DNA of 64,000 bases from JACMLX01 sp040384325 (GCA_040384325.1 JAZKJL010000004.1:124001-188000); one strand, 5' to 3'; counted from the first letter of the stretch, positions 7,803 through 16,731 are shown. Program-made: numbers and translations. The notes: generated from the sequence alone by a model not told the origin.

Positions 7803-8219
7803 ATGCGTGGTCTGTCCGCAATCGCCCTCGGCCTGCTCATCACCGGGATTGGCTTGTATGCCGCTGCGGCAGTCACGCCGATCGCGTTCCCGGCGGCGTT
7901 CACCGCGCAGGGGCACACGTCCAATCCGGTGGCGCTGTTCGTGATGATGTCGATCACGCTGGTCACGTCGGCGTTCGGCGGCTGGCTCACTGCCCGGCTG
8001 GCCGAGGATCACCTGCTGGGGCATGCGCTGATGATGGCTACGCTGGCACTGGTGAGCGCCGTGTTCGTGGGCGCGATCCGCTGGGCGTCGACACCGGTGT
8101 GGTATCACGTCGCGTCGTGGACGCTGATGCCGGTGGCCGCAGCGATCGGCGCGTTGGCGTGGAAGCGCACCTTGCTGCGCCTGCGGCCGGAGCTCGCGCG
8201 CCGCGCCGTCGCGTCCTGA
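7803..8219 (+). CDS. Four-helix membrane protein, hypothetical
   Basis: A 138-residue protein with four predicted membrane helices (about 4-26, 44-66, 73-92 and 104-124) and a basic C-terminus (RLRPELARRAV). The ATG at 7803 is preceded by CTGGAG at good spacing. No family is recognised. It precedes the ferredoxin-CDGSH gene by 28 bp and may be cotranscribed with it. Confidence 0.65.
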   Translation: MRGLSAIALGLLITGIGLYAAAAVTPIAFPAAFTAQGHTSNPVALFVMMSITLVTSAFGGWLTARLAEDHLLGHALMMATLALVSAVFVGAIRWASTPVWYHVASWTLMPVAAAIGALAWKRTLLRLRPELARRAVAS

Positions 8220-8247
8220 GTTCATCCCCGACACACCGGGAGTCGTG

Positions 8248-8703
8248 ATGGCGCGCCCACTGCAGGTGTACGAGACCGCCGACGTGACCGTGACCTTCGA
8301 TCCGCAGCGCTGCATCCACAACGGGCACTGCGTCCGCACCCTGCCTGAAGTGTTCGACACCGCCGCACGTCCGTGGGTGCAGCCCGCGAACGCCGATGCC
8401 GCGACCGTGATGCAGGTCGTCGCCGGGTGCCCGACCGGTGCATTGCACGCCACTGCTCGCGATGGTGCCTCGGCCGATGCACCGCTCGAGGAGGCGCCGC
8501 TGAACCTGCGTGTGGCACGCCACGGTCCGCTGTTCCTGCGTGGTGGGATCACCGTGGTGAACGCCGACGGCAGCACGCTGGTCTCCGATGCCCGCGTCGC
8601 GCTCTGCCGGTGCGGACTCTCGCAGCGCAAGCCGTTCTGCGACAACAGCCACCGCGCCGCCGGCTGGCGTGACACGCAGGTGCCCGGAAACGGTCAGCCC
8701 TGA
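8248..8703 (+). CDS. Ferredoxin-like / CDGSH iron-sulfur fusion protein
   Basis: A 151-residue protein with two iron-sulfur modules. Residues about 8-70 resemble the Fer4_19 (Mmc-type) ferredoxin domain: FDPQRCIHNGHCVRTLPEVF and VVAGCPTGAL provide its cysteines. Residues about 95-145 hold a CDGSH domain with C-R-C, eight residues, F-C-D-N-S-H, the 3-Cys/1-His ligand set of a 2Fe-2S cluster. Such fusions are soluble electron carriers or cluster-transfer proteins. GGGAG lies 5-6 nt upstream of the ATG at 8248; a GTG directly before it is a possible start. It is convergent with hrpB. Confidence 0.9.
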   Translation: MARPLQVYETADVTVTFDPQRCIHNGHCVRTLPEVFDTAARPWVQPANADAATVMQVVAGCPTGALHATARDGASADAPLEEAPLNLRVARHGPLFLRGGITVVNADGSTLVSDARVALCRCGLSQRKPFCDNSHRAAGWRDTQVPGNGQP

Positions 8704-8727
8704 CGCCTGCCAGGCGACCTGCGGCGC

Positions 8728-11283
8728 TCAGGTGCCGCGCGGCTTGGCGCGGTGGGTAGGTGTGGCAGTGAGCGGATCCTCCGGCCACGCATGGCGCGGA
8801 TACAGACCGCGGAGATCCTTGCGGACGTCGGCGTAGCTGCTGCGCCAGAACCCCGGCAGGTCGCGCGTGACCTGCACCGGACGGTGCGCCGGCGACAGCA
8901 GATGAATCACCAGCGGCACGCGTCCGTCGAGTACCGACGGTGTTTCGCGCGCGCCGAACAGTTCCTGTAGTCGCACCGCCAGCACCGGTGCGGCCGGATC
9001 GTCGTAGTCCACCGGGATGCGTGAGCCACTGGGCACGGTGATGTGCGTGGGCGCGAGACGGTCCAGCGTGGCGCGCAGCGTCCAGTCCACCCGGTCGAGC
9101 AACAACGCCCCGAGGTCGGCTCGGCGCACGTCGTCCAGCGAGCGGGCGCCGTGCAGGGCCGAGGTGAGCCAGGTGTCGGCCTCCGCGCGCAACGCCTCGT
9201 CGCTCACGTCGGGCCAGCGTGGATCGTGCCGATGCAGGAACGCCAGCCGTGCACGCAGGCGCGTCGCACCGTCGGACCACGGCAACGATGCGGGCCAGCC
9301 ATCGAGGATCAGCGCGCGCAATGCCTCGGCGCGTTCGGCCGCGCTCACGTTCTCCGCGACGCGCTCCACCACGGTGATCGCGCCCAGCGACTCGGTCACG
9401 GTGCCGCGAATGCGGCCGGTCTCGGCGTCGGCGAGCACCGTGCGGCGGGTGGTGAGCTGCGATGCGTACAGTTCGCGCACGGTGGACGCGTCGAGCGTCG
9501 CGGCCAGTTGCACTGTCGCGTCGCGGCCGGCGTCGTCGAGTGCGGCGCAGGCAATCCACTCCTCACGCGCCAGCGCCGAGCCCTGGTCGCGCAGGAACGC
9601 GCCGCTGCCATTGCGCAGGAGGTAACGCGCGCCGGCACCATCGCGACGGCGTGCGACGCGATCCGGGTACGCCAGCGCGACCAGCGCACCCAGCGCCGAG
9701 TGGTCATCGCCAGTGTGCTCGTCGTCGCGCCGCACGTTCATGCGATCGCGTAACGTACGCGCCGTCTCGCGGCAGCGGGCCAGCGCCGCGTCGTCGAGGG
9801 CGAGGCCGGCCGGCAGCGCGCGGCGACCGCTGCGCACTGCGTCGATGCGCAGCGCGAGGTCGGGATCGAGCAGCCGCGCATCGACGGCGCGCACGGGGTC
9901 GCGCTCCTCGAGAATCGCAACCAGGTCGCAGGCGAGGGCCAGCACGTGACGCTCGCGCGCCATCAGCAGCAGGTGCGCCATGCGAGGGTGCACGCCGAGG
10001 GCCGACATCGCGCGCCCGTGCGGCGTGAGGCGGCCGGTGGTGTCGAGTGCACCGAGGGCCGCGAGCAGCGTGCGGGCCTGGGCGAATGCCGCGGCAGGTG
10101 GTGTGTCGAGCCACTGCAGTTCATCGGCGCGCTCGATGCCGGCGCCGGCCAGGTCGAGCGCCAGCGGTGCCAGGTCGGCGTCGAGCATCTCCGCTGACCC
10201 GTGTGCCCGCAGCGCGGCGTCGTCGAACTCGTGCCAGCACCGCACGCAGTGTCCTGGCGCCAGACGTCCCGCGCGGCCCCGACGCTGGTCGGCGCTGGCA
10301 CGCGACACACGCACCGTCTCGAGCCGCGTCATCCCGGTGCGTGCCGAGTAGCGCGGCACGCGCGACCAGCCGCTGTCCACCACCACGCGAACACCTTCGA
10401 TGGTGAGCGACGTCTCGGCAATGGCACTGGCGATCACCACCTTCCGTCGTCCGGGCGGTGATGGTGCGATGGCCGCGTCCTGTGCACGCGCGTCGAGCAT
10501 ACCGTACAGCGGCCAGAGGTCCACCGACGCCGACACCGATCCTTTTTCGAGAAGTGATGCGACCCGCCGGATCTCGCGGGCACCGGGGAGGAACACCAGC
10601 ACGTCGCCATCGTGCGCGGCCAGCGCATCACGGACGGCACCTGCGGTGGCCTCCTCCATGCGCTGCCCGGTGCGGGGCGGCGCGAACGTGGTGGCGACAG
10701 GGAAGGCGCGGCCGGTGCTGGTGATCACCGGCGCATCACCGAGCAGCGTCGCAACCCGTGCGCCATCGATGGTGGCGGACATCACCAGCAGACGAAGATC
10801 GGGGCGGAGCAGCGCCTGTGAGTTGAGCGCCAGCGCCAGTCCGGTGTCGCCGTGGATCGAGCGTTCGTGGAACTCGTCGAAGCAGATCACACCCACACCG
10901 TCGAGGGTGGGATCGTCGAGGAGCATACGTGTCAGCACACCTTCGGTCACGACTTCGATGCGCGTGCCGGCGCCCACGCGCGTGTCGCCGCGCATGCGCC
11001 ATCCGACGGTCGCGCCGACGCTCTCGCCGCGCAGCGCGGCCATGCGGCTGGCGGCAGCGCGGGCGGCGAGGCGTCGCGGTTCCAGCAGCAGGATTCGGCC
11101 GCCGGCCAGCCACGGCGCGTCGAGCAGCGCCAGTGGAATGCCGGTCGTCTTGCCGGCGCCGGGCGGTGCGACCAATACCGCCGCGGTGCCGTCGCGCAGC
11201 GCGGCGTGCACCTGCCCCACCACGGCCATCACGGGCAGCGACTCGGTGCCCTTGGGCAGTGGTGGAGTGTGCGAAGCGGTCAC
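8728..11283 (-). CDS. hrpB: ATP-dependent helicase HrpB
   Basis: An 851-residue DEAH-type helicase. Motif I is APPGAGKTT (K45), motif II is FDEFHERS (a DEFH variant), motif III MSAT. Then come the RecA-like domain 2 with QRRGRAGR, the winged-helix and ratchet region, and the HrpB-specific C-terminal domain with LDRVDWTLRATLDRLAPTHI, SGSRIPVDYD and LPGFWRSSYADVRKDLRGLYPRHAWPEDP split over residues about 730-851. Length fits HrpB (about 810-850). The role of bacterial HrpB is poorly known; it is an RNA/DNA helicase of the DEAH/RHA group. The GTG at 11283 gives a short natural N-terminus; upstream frame is not coding-like. The gene is divergent from the DinB gene at 11375. Confidence 0.93.
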   Translation of the reverse strand: MTASHTPPLPKGTESLPVMAVVGQVHAALRDGTAAVLVAPPGAGKTTGIPLALLDAPWLAGGRILLLEPRRLAARAAASRMAALRGESVGATVGWRMRGDTRVGAGTRIEVVTEGVLTRMLLDDPTLDGVGVICFDEFHERSIHGDTGLALALNSQALLRPDLRLLVMSATIDGARVATLLGDAPVITSTGRAFPVATTFAPPRTGQRMEEATAGAVRDALAAHDGDVLVFLPGAREIRRVASLLEKGSVSASVDLWPLYGMLDARAQDAAIAPSPPGRRKVVIASAIAETSLTIEGVRVVVDSGWSRVPRYSARTGMTRLETVRVSRASADQRRGRAGRLAPGHCVRCWHEFDDAALRAHGSAEMLDADLAPLALDLAGAGIERADELQWLDTPPAAAFAQARTLLAALGALDTTGRLTPHGRAMSALGVHPRMAHLLLMARERHVLALACDLVAILEERDPVRAVDARLLDPDLALRIDAVRSGRRALPAGLALDDAALARCRETARTLRDRMNVRRDDEHTGDDHSALGALVALAYPDRVARRRDGAGARYLLRNGSGAFLRDQGSALAREEWIACAALDDAGRDATVQLAATLDASTVRELYASQLTTRRTVLADAETGRIRGTVTESLGAITVVERVAENVSAAERAEALRALILDGWPASLPWSDGATRLRARLAFLHRHDPRWPDVSDEALRAEADTWLTSALHGARSLDDVRRADLGALLLDRVDWTLRATLDRLAPTHITVPSGSRIPVDYDDPAAPVLAVRLQELFGARETPSVLDGRVPLVIHLLSPAHRPVQVTRDLPGFWRSSYADVRKDLRGLYPRHAWPEDPLTATPTHRAKPRGT

Positions 11284-11374
11284 GGCGCTAACTTTACCGG
11301 AGCGGCACCGCCGGCGTGACTCTGTGGCGTGCCTCACCGCATGATCTCCCGGCCGCGGCCGGAAGGAGCAGCCG

Positions 11375-11923
11375 ATGCATCCCCGACTTGCCGCAGTGAT
11401 CGAACACGCCGATGCGGCGCGCGCCGAGCTGCTGGCCGCCGTCGACGCGATCCCCGAGGAGTTGCGCGAGGCGCGCCCGTCGGAGCAATCCTGGTCTGCG
11501 GCCGAGGTGCTGGAGCACCTGGTGCGCGTCGAGAAGGGTGTGGCGAAGCTGATGGCGCTGAAGATCGGCGAGTTGCAGGCCTCGCCGGAGCCGCCGCACG
11601 AGACGGCGGACATGGTCGCGATCACCGATGCGCGGTTCGGTGTGCTGGCCAATCGCGCCAATCGCATCGAGGCGCCGGATCGTGTGGTGCCGGAAGGGGA
11701 GATGTCGGCCGAGTCGGCCCGCGCGGCGTTGATGGAGACGCGTGGTATCCTGCTCGATCAGCTGCACGCCGGTGACGGCCTCGCCTACTCGACGGTGTTG
11801 CACCCGCATCCGTTCCTCGGCACGCTCGACCTCTACGAATGGGTGTACTTCGTGGGGGCCCATGAACGTCGGCACGCGGAGCAGGTGCGCGAGCTGGCGG
11901 CCCACTTCGCTGCCACCGACTGA
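11375..11923 (+). CDS. DinB superfamily protein
   Basis: A 182-residue helical protein of the DinB/YfiT-like four-helix-bundle superfamily. Recognition rests on the helix SEQSWSAAEVLEHLVRVEKG, which carries the first His ligand, and on the C-terminal VGAHERRHAEQVREL, which supplies the other His ligands. Members bind a divalent metal and many act as thiol transferases or remain uncharacterised. AAGGAG precedes the ATG at 11375. It is the first gene of an overlapping run of five (11375-14012); the next gene starts one base after its stop and is also DinB-like. Confidence 0.85.
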   Translation: MHPRLAAVIEHADAARAELLAAVDAIPEELREARPSEQSWSAAEVLEHLVRVEKGVAKLMALKIGELQASPEPPHETADMVAITDARFGVLANRANRIEAPDRVVPEGEMSAESARAALMETRGILLDQLHAGDGLAYSTVLHPHPFLGTLDLYEWVYFVGAHERRHAEQVRELAAHFAATD

Positions 11924-11924
11924 C

Positions 11925-12455
11925 ATGACCGAGACGTCACTGCAGTATCCCGTGGGTCGCTTCACCGTGCCGGATACGATCACCGGTGCGGCGCGTGATG
12001 CGGCGATTGCGGAGATCGCCGGATTGCCGGTGGCGATGCGCGCCGCCGTGGCTGGCCTCGACGCCGCACAACTCGAGACGCCGTACCGCGACGGTGGGTG
12101 GACGGTGCGCCAAGTGGTGCATCACGTCGCCGACAGCCACATGCACGCTTACATCCGCGCCAAGTTCGCGCTGACCGAGGAAAGTCCGACCATCCGGCCG
12201 TACGACGAAGGCGCGTGGGCGCTGCTTCCCGACGTGGCGACGGTGCCGGTCGAGGTCAGCCTGTCGTTGCTGGACGGCATCCACGCGCGCTGGGTGGCAA
12301 GCCTGGTGGGGTTCAGCGAACAGCAGCTGATGCGACCCTTCGTGCATCCGGAGCTCGGCCCGCAGCGACTGGACCTCTCGCTGCTGCGCTACGCCTGGCA
12401 CGGGCGGCATCACGTCGCGCACATCACGTCGTTGCGCTCGCGGATGGGGTGGTGA
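11925..12455 (+). CDS. YfiT-type DinB-family putative metal-dependent hydrolase
   Basis: A 176-residue protein matching the YfiT/BstA branch of the DinB superfamily: opening QYPVGRFTVPDTIT, WTVRQVVHHVADSHMHAY with the first ligands, an internal IRPYDEGAWALLPD, and C-terminal YAWHGRHHVAHI. In Bacillus this branch includes bacillithiol S-transferase; here the thiol cofactor is unknown. It starts one base after the stop of the previous DinB gene, and its TGA overlaps the GTG start of the DCC gene, so the three are probably translationally coupled. Confidence 0.9.
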   Translation: MTETSLQYPVGRFTVPDTITGAARDAAIAEIAGLPVAMRAAVAGLDAAQLETPYRDGGWTVRQVVHHVADSHMHAYIRAKFALTEESPTIRPYDEGAWALLPDVATVPVEVSLSLLDGIHARWVASLVGFSEQQLMRPFVHPELGPQRLDLSLLRYAWHGRHHVAHITSLRSRMGW

Positions 12456-12916
12456 GTGCCGGCGTGACGCTGCAAACGGCGGCGCGCGCGACGGAGGTGA
12501 TGACGCCGATCCTGTTCTTCGATGGTGAATGCGGGTTCTGCGATCGTGCGATCCGCTTCGCGATGACGCACGACGTCCACGCGCGCCTTTCCGTGGCTAC
12601 CCTGGCCGGTGAGACGGCGCGCCAGGTGCTCGGCCCGTTCGCAGACATGCTGCGCGACGTGGACTCGACGGTGCTCTACCTGCCGGCCACCCCCGCGGCT
12701 GACGCGTCGGTGCAGGTGCACTCCGATGCAGCCCTGTCGGTGTTGCGGCTGCTGGGTGGCGGGTGGGCATTGCTCGGGACGCTCGGCCTGCTGGTGCCGC
12801 GCTGGATTCGCGACGCGGCGTACAAGGCATTCGCGCGGCGCCGATTCCGCTGGTTCGGCCGGGTGGAGGCGTGCCAGCTGTGGCCGGCGGAGTGGCGCGC
12901 TCGCGTGCTGCCGTGA
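12452..12916 (+). CDS. DCC-family thiol-disulfide protein (DUF393, YuxK-like)
   Basis: Up to 154 residues. The DCC signature is present as ILFFDGECGFCDRAIRF, with the CxxC-like pair Cys-Gly-Phe-Cys right after DGE. The C-terminus RRFRWFGRVEACQLWP is also family-typical. DCC proteins have a thioredoxin-like fold; their partners are unknown. Two starts are plausible: GTG at 12452 overlaps the preceding stop (GTGA), while the ATG at 12500 matches the usual family N-terminus and has GGAGG very close. I give the outer start. Its TGA overlaps the ATG of the next gene (TGATG). Confidence 0.85.
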   Translation: MSAGVTLQTAARATEVMTPILFFDGECGFCDRAIRFAMTHDVHARLSVATLAGETARQVLGPFADMLRDVDSTVLYLPATPAADASVQVHSDAALSVLRLLGGGWALLGTLGLLVPRWIRDAAYKAFARRRFRWFGRVEACQLWPAEWRARVLP

Positions 12917-13386
12917 TGGTGCTGCGGGCGTTGCCGGCGCTGCTGCTGCTCGGTGCGGGATGCGTGTCGCGGAGCGCGGCGCCCTGGGTCGGCACCTGGC
13001 GCATGACGGCTGTGGAGAGCCGCGACAGTGCGACCGGACCGTGGCGCCGACCGTTCGGCGAGGCACCGTCCGGGCTGGTGTTCTACAATGCCGACGGCAC
13101 CCACGCGATGCAGTTCACCCGCACGCCGGTGCCACCGATGTTCGCTGCCGGCACGGATCGCAGCGCGACCGAGCCGGAACTGCGGCAGCTGTACGAGGCA
13201 TACTTTTCGTGGTTCGGTCGCTACACCGTGGACCCCGTCCGCGGCATCATCACGCATCGCATCGAGGGCAGCCTGTGGCCAAGCTGGCGCAACACCGTGC
13301 AGGAACGCCCGTTCCTGATCCGCGGCGACACGATGTTTCTCGGCGACCTGGTGCGGGCGCGCCGGGTGCTGGTGCGCGAGCGATGA
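12916..13386 (+). CDS. Lipocalin-like lipoprotein
   Basis: A 156-residue protein. The N-terminus has a lipoprotein signal (VLRALPALLLLGAGC, Cys about 17). The mature protein starts with PWVGTWRMTAVESRDSATG and continues GLVFYNADGTHAMQF, the pattern of lipocalin-like domains found in small bacterial proteins of unknown ligand. RYTVDPVRGIITHRIEGSLWP further supports that family. It begins inside the stop of the DCC gene and ends overlapping the histidine phosphatase gene (ATGA), so it belongs to the five-gene run. Confidence 0.8.
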   Translation: MVLRALPALLLLGAGCVSRSAAPWVGTWRMTAVESRDSATGPWRRPFGEAPSGLVFYNADGTHAMQFTRTPVPPMFAAGTDRSATEPELRQLYEAYFSWFGRYTVDPVRGIITHRIEGSLWPSWRNTVQERPFLIRGDTMFLGDLVRARRVLVRER

Positions 13387-14012
13387 TCGCGCGCGCCGTG
13401 CTGGTCGTGCGCGCGTCGCTGCTGGCGCTGGCGGTGCAGGCCTGCGCCACTGCTCCTTCGCGTAATGGCGCCGAAGGCGACAGCAGAGGCTCCGCGCCGG
13501 TGGTGGTGCTGGTACGCCACGCCGAGAAGGCGCCACTGCCCGCGAACGATCCGGTGCTCAGCACGGCGGGCATGATGCGCGCCGGTGCACTCGATGCGGA
13601 GTTGCGCGACATGCCGATCCGTGACGTGGTGGTGAGTCACCTGCAGCGCACGCGGCTGACGGCGTCGGTCGTGATCGCGCGCGCGCAGCCGGTGGTGCAC
13701 GTGGTGCCGATCGGCGCCGGTGGGGCCGCGGCCCACATCCGCGCCGTGGCCGACACGGTGCGCGCAATCGCGAAGCAGCGTGGCCAGGGCGGCATCCTGG
13801 TGGTCGGACACAGCAACACGGTGACGCAGATCGTCGGCGCGCTGGGTGCCGGTACGCTGCCGGAGCTCTGCGACTCGCAGTACAGCCAGCTGTTCCGCGT
13901 CACGTTGCCGAACACCGGCAGCCCGACGCTCGCGCGCAGCGTCTACGGGGCTCCGGATCCATCGGATCCGAGTTGCGCGGCGAGCGCCCCCGGCATGCTG
14001 CAACGTCCCTGA
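13383..14012 (+). CDS. Exported histidine phosphatase (phosphoglycerate mutase-like)
   Basis: A 209-residue protein with a signal sequence (VLVVRASLLALAVQACATA, possibly a weak lipobox around the Cys) and a histidine-phosphatase core. VVLVRHAEKAPLP carries the phosphorylated His in RHAE; VVSHLQRTRLTASVV holds the Arg; ILVVGHSNTVTQI holds the second His. The substrate is unknown; export suggests a periplasmic phosphate ester. It is the last gene of the 11375-14012 run and is convergent with the glycosyltransferase at 14035. Confidence 0.87.
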   Translation: MIARAVLVVRASLLALAVQACATAPSRNGAEGDSRGSAPVVVLVRHAEKAPLPANDPVLSTAGMMRAGALDAELRDMPIRDVVVSHLQRTRLTASVVIARAQPVVHVVPIGAGGAAAHIRAVADTVRAIAKQRGQGGILVVGHSNTVTQIVGALGAGTLPELCDSQYSQLFRVTLPNTGSPTLARSVYGAPDPSDPSCAASAPGMLQRP

Positions 14013-14034
14013 CGCACGTCGGCGCCGCGTGGCA

Positions 14035-15195
14035 TCAAGCGGCTGCGGCGTCCGTGCTGGGCAATGCTGTCGATGCCGCGGCAGCGTGTGCGGCTTCGCG
14101 CACCAGCGCGGCGATCTGGCTGGCGGCATGCGGCCGCGCGAGACTCAGCGCGGCTCGTGACGCGCGCTGCAGCGCCGCCGGTGCATCACGCCCCACCAGC
14201 CACGCCTGCAGTGCCGCCGTGGCGGCCAGCGGTGACGGCGCCCACACACCGGCGCGGCCACGCGTCACGAACGCGATGTTGCCGGTCTCCTGACCGGCGA
14301 TTGCGCTGGTGAGGATCAGCGGGCAGCCGCTGGCGCAGGCTTCACTGATCGTGCCCGGACCTGCCTTGGTGAGCAGTGCCGACGCGGCGCGCACGAGGTC
14401 CGCGAAATTGTCCACGAAGTCGTACACGCGCACCGTGCCATGCCACGAACGCGCACGCAGCCGTGCCGCCAGCGCATGATTGCGGCCGGCGACCACCGCC
14501 ACGTCGCACGGCAGGCCGGCACGATCGATGGCCACCGTGAAGGCTTCCAGCCCACCGATGCCTTCCGCGCCGCCAGCCAGCAGGATCGTGGCACGGTCCT
14601 CCGCCCAGCCAAGACGCGCGAGCAAGTCGCGCCGCTCACCGGGTTGCGCCACGAACGCCGGCGCGACAGGAATGCCGATGACGTGCACCTGCTCTCGTGG
14701 AATGCCGGCCGCGATCGCCGCGTCGCGTGCCTCGGGCGTCGGCACCACCACCAGGTCGGCGCCGCTGTCGTACCACGACACGTGTCCGGAGATGAGGTCC
14801 GTGACGACGACGATGATCGGCACCTGTGGATAAGTGCGACGGAGTGGAGCGGTCAGCAGAGGATGCGTGCACACGATCACGTCCGGCGTGTGCGTCGCCC
14901 CCAGTGCGTCGAACCCGCGTCGCAGCACCGGCCACGCCGCGCGCTGCACCGCACGTACCACGCGCGGCCTGTTGGTGAGACGGAAGCCCGCCTCCCACAG
15001 CCAGGGCAGATGTCGCACGACCACCGGATACGCCCCGCCGATCTGCGAGAACGGCCAGCGTGCCTGCTCGGCATACGGATCGGCCATCACCACGCGCACG
15101 TCGTCACCGCCGGCCAACAGTGCACGCCGAATCGACTCGGCCGCCGCGCGGTGTCCGCCACCGGTGTCGGCGAAGGCGATGAGGATGTCGGTCAT
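14035..15195 (-). CDS. MGDG-synthase-like glycosyltransferase (GT28 type)
   Basis: A 386-residue protein. The N-terminal ILIAFADTGGGHRAAAESIRRAL is the signature of the monogalactosyldiacylglycerol-synthase N-domain, and LLTKAGPGTISEACASGCPLILTS is the GT28-type sugar-nucleotide site. Such enzymes transfer a hexose from a UDP-sugar to diacylglycerol or to a related lipid at the inner membrane. Product specificity cannot be read from sequence. Its ATG overlaps the stop of the preceding phosphodiesterase gene (ATGA at 15192-15195), so the two are coupled. Confidence 0.87.
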   Translation of the reverse strand: MTDILIAFADTGGGHRAAAESIRRALLAGGDDVRVVMADPYAEQARWPFSQIGGAYPVVVRHLPWLWEAGFRLTNRPRVVRAVQRAAWPVLRRGFDALGATHTPDVIVCTHPLLTAPLRRTYPQVPIIVVVTDLISGHVSWYDSGADLVVVPTPEARDAAIAAGIPREQVHVIGIPVAPAFVAQPGERRDLLARLGWAEDRATILLAGGAEGIGGLEAFTVAIDRAGLPCDVAVVAGRNHALAARLRARSWHGTVRVYDFVDNFADLVRAASALLTKAGPGTISEACASGCPLILTSAIAGQETGNIAFVTRGRAGVWAPSPLAATAALQAWLVGRDAPAALQRASRAALSLARPHAASQIAALVREAAHAAAASTALPSTDAAAA

Positions 15196-16073
15196 GCGGC
15201 GGTGGCGGTCTCGCGGGCGTGCGTCGGCGCGCGGAACGCCTGCACGATCGGCGTCCCGGCGTAGGTACCCGGTATCGCCACGCCGAGCGCGTGCAACACC
15301 GTGGCCGGCACGTCGAGCAGCGTCAGGCCAGGCGGCAATTCCTGCGGCACCACCCCGGCACCGTCGATGAAGATCGGGATGGTGCAGTCGTGCGGATGCG
15401 CGCTGTCGTGGTGCGTGGCCACGCGACCACCGCCGCCATGATCCGCCAGCGCCATCAGCAACGTGTCGTGCCGCGTGGCGGCGAGTTCGCTGCGAAGGAT
15501 GCCGAGGGCGTGGTCCATGCGGGCCACGGCCGTGAGGTAGGCGGCCGACATCCAGCCGGCACCATGACCAACGGCGTCGCAGTCGGGCCAGTGCAGCACG
15601 ATCAGCCCCGTGCGCTGCGAGCGGAGGGCTGGCATGGCCGCGGTGAGCAGCACGTGTGCATTGGCGGTGGCGAACGTGACGTGCTGCAGGCCGAGCGCGC
15701 GCACGATGCGCTGCGCGGTGGAGCGAATCAGCCATGGCACCTGGCGCACCACACCGCTGGTCGGAAAGCCGGCGGCGGCCACGGCCTGCGGCAGGGTGGT
15801 CATCGGCACGCGCGGCAGTGGCACACGGAAGCGATCGGAGTCCACTCCGTGGTCGATCGGCGAGAGGCCGGAGAGCAGGGACGTCATGGCCACTGCCGTG
15901 ACACTCGGCAGCACGGTGGTGGCGTCGGTGGTGCAGGCACTCTCGCGCTGCAGCGCCGCCAGGTTCGGGAAGCGCGGGTCACCGACGAGGTCTGCGCGCA
16001 GTCCGTCGAGGACCAGCAGGACGACCCGGCGCGCGGGTGACGTGGTGGCAGGTGCGTGGAGTCGGTGCGACAT
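15192..16073 (-). CDS. Alkaline phosphatase-like phosphodiesterase/nucleotide pyrophosphatase
   Basis: A 293-residue protein of the type I phosphodiesterase/nucleotide pyrophosphatase group. It has RRVVLLVLDGLRADLV with the metal Asp, TVLPSVTAVAMTSLLSG with the nucleophile region, HWPDCDAVGHGAG and LMALADHGG with the Asp-His pair, and a late His in DSAHPHDCTIP. No signal peptide is apparent. GAGAGG precedes the ATG at 16073. It is the first gene of a two-gene unit with the lipid glycosyltransferase, which suggests a shared role in a glycolipid or phospholipid head group; this is inference. Confidence 0.85.
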   Translation of the reverse strand: MSHRLHAPATTSPARRVVLLVLDGLRADLVGDPRFPNLAALQRESACTTDATTVLPSVTAVAMTSLLSGLSPIDHGVDSDRFRVPLPRVPMTTLPQAVAAAGFPTSGVVRQVPWLIRSTAQRIVRALGLQHVTFATANAHVLLTAAMPALRSQRTGLIVLHWPDCDAVGHGAGWMSAAYLTAVARMDHALGILRSELAATRHDTLLMALADHGGGGRVATHHDSAHPHDCTIPIFIDGAGVVPQELPPGLTLLDVPATVLHALGVAIPGTYAGTPIVQAFRAPTHARETATAA

Positions 16074-16296
16074 CGCAGGCCTCTCGGTGTGAGTGCAGGG
16101 AAGGAGCCCTGGCGATGTGTCGCCGCGGTGACTGGTGCGTGCCGTTCCGGTCACGGCCCGGTACGCAGCCGGCGACGACGGCGGTCGCGGACGCTTGCCC
16201 CGGTTGCGGCCACAGTGATGATTTCAGGGCCGCGGCCCGGTCACGTCGTGATCGCCTGGCCAATTCACTCGACCATCTTCGTTGGGAGTCCACTGC

Positions 16297-16731
16297 ATGC
16301 GTCACTCCGCTCCAGTCACTCGGCTGATCGCCCTGTCGTTCGTCGCGCTCGCGCTGATCCCGGTGACGCTGGAGTCGCAGCGCCTCGCGCCGGTGCCGGT
16401 TGGTTTCGTGGCGGCGGAACCGGACATCAATCCGGTGGGTGTGTTCACGATGAAGACCACGCAGCCGCTGATGGGATCGCCGGTCTTCGACGTGAACTGC
16501 ACCGTGACCAAGGGTGCGACCGGTGCCTTCGGCGGCGCATGCGGCAATGCGGACAGTGGCGAGGTCCCGATCAGCACCGTGACGGCGGCCGGCAAGCTGG
16601 TGACTATCACGGGCGACACCCCGGTGGGGCCGTTCACGGTGACGGTGACCGTGACCGACGGCGTTGCCGAAGGGAGCATCAGCCTTGGCAACGAGACTGC
16701 GAAGCTGAAGGGCACGTTCGCGCCCAAGTGA
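16297..16731 (+). CDS. Small secreted beta-rich protein, hypothetical
   Basis: A 144-residue protein with a signal peptide (about 1-25, cleavage near LESQ). The mature part is rich in Thr, Val and Gly with two Cys (in DVNCTV and GGACGN) that may pair. Its run of alternating Val/Thr (TVTVTVTDG) predicts a small beta-sandwich. No family is recognised. It is followed on the same strand by an NTF2-like secreted protein. Confidence 0.7.
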   Translation: MRHSAPVTRLIALSFVALALIPVTLESQRLAPVPVGFVAAEPDINPVGVFTMKTTQPLMGSPVFDVNCTVTKGATGAFGGACGNADSGEVPISTVTAAGKLVTITGDTPVGPFTVTVTVTDGVAEGSISLGNETAKLKGTFAPK

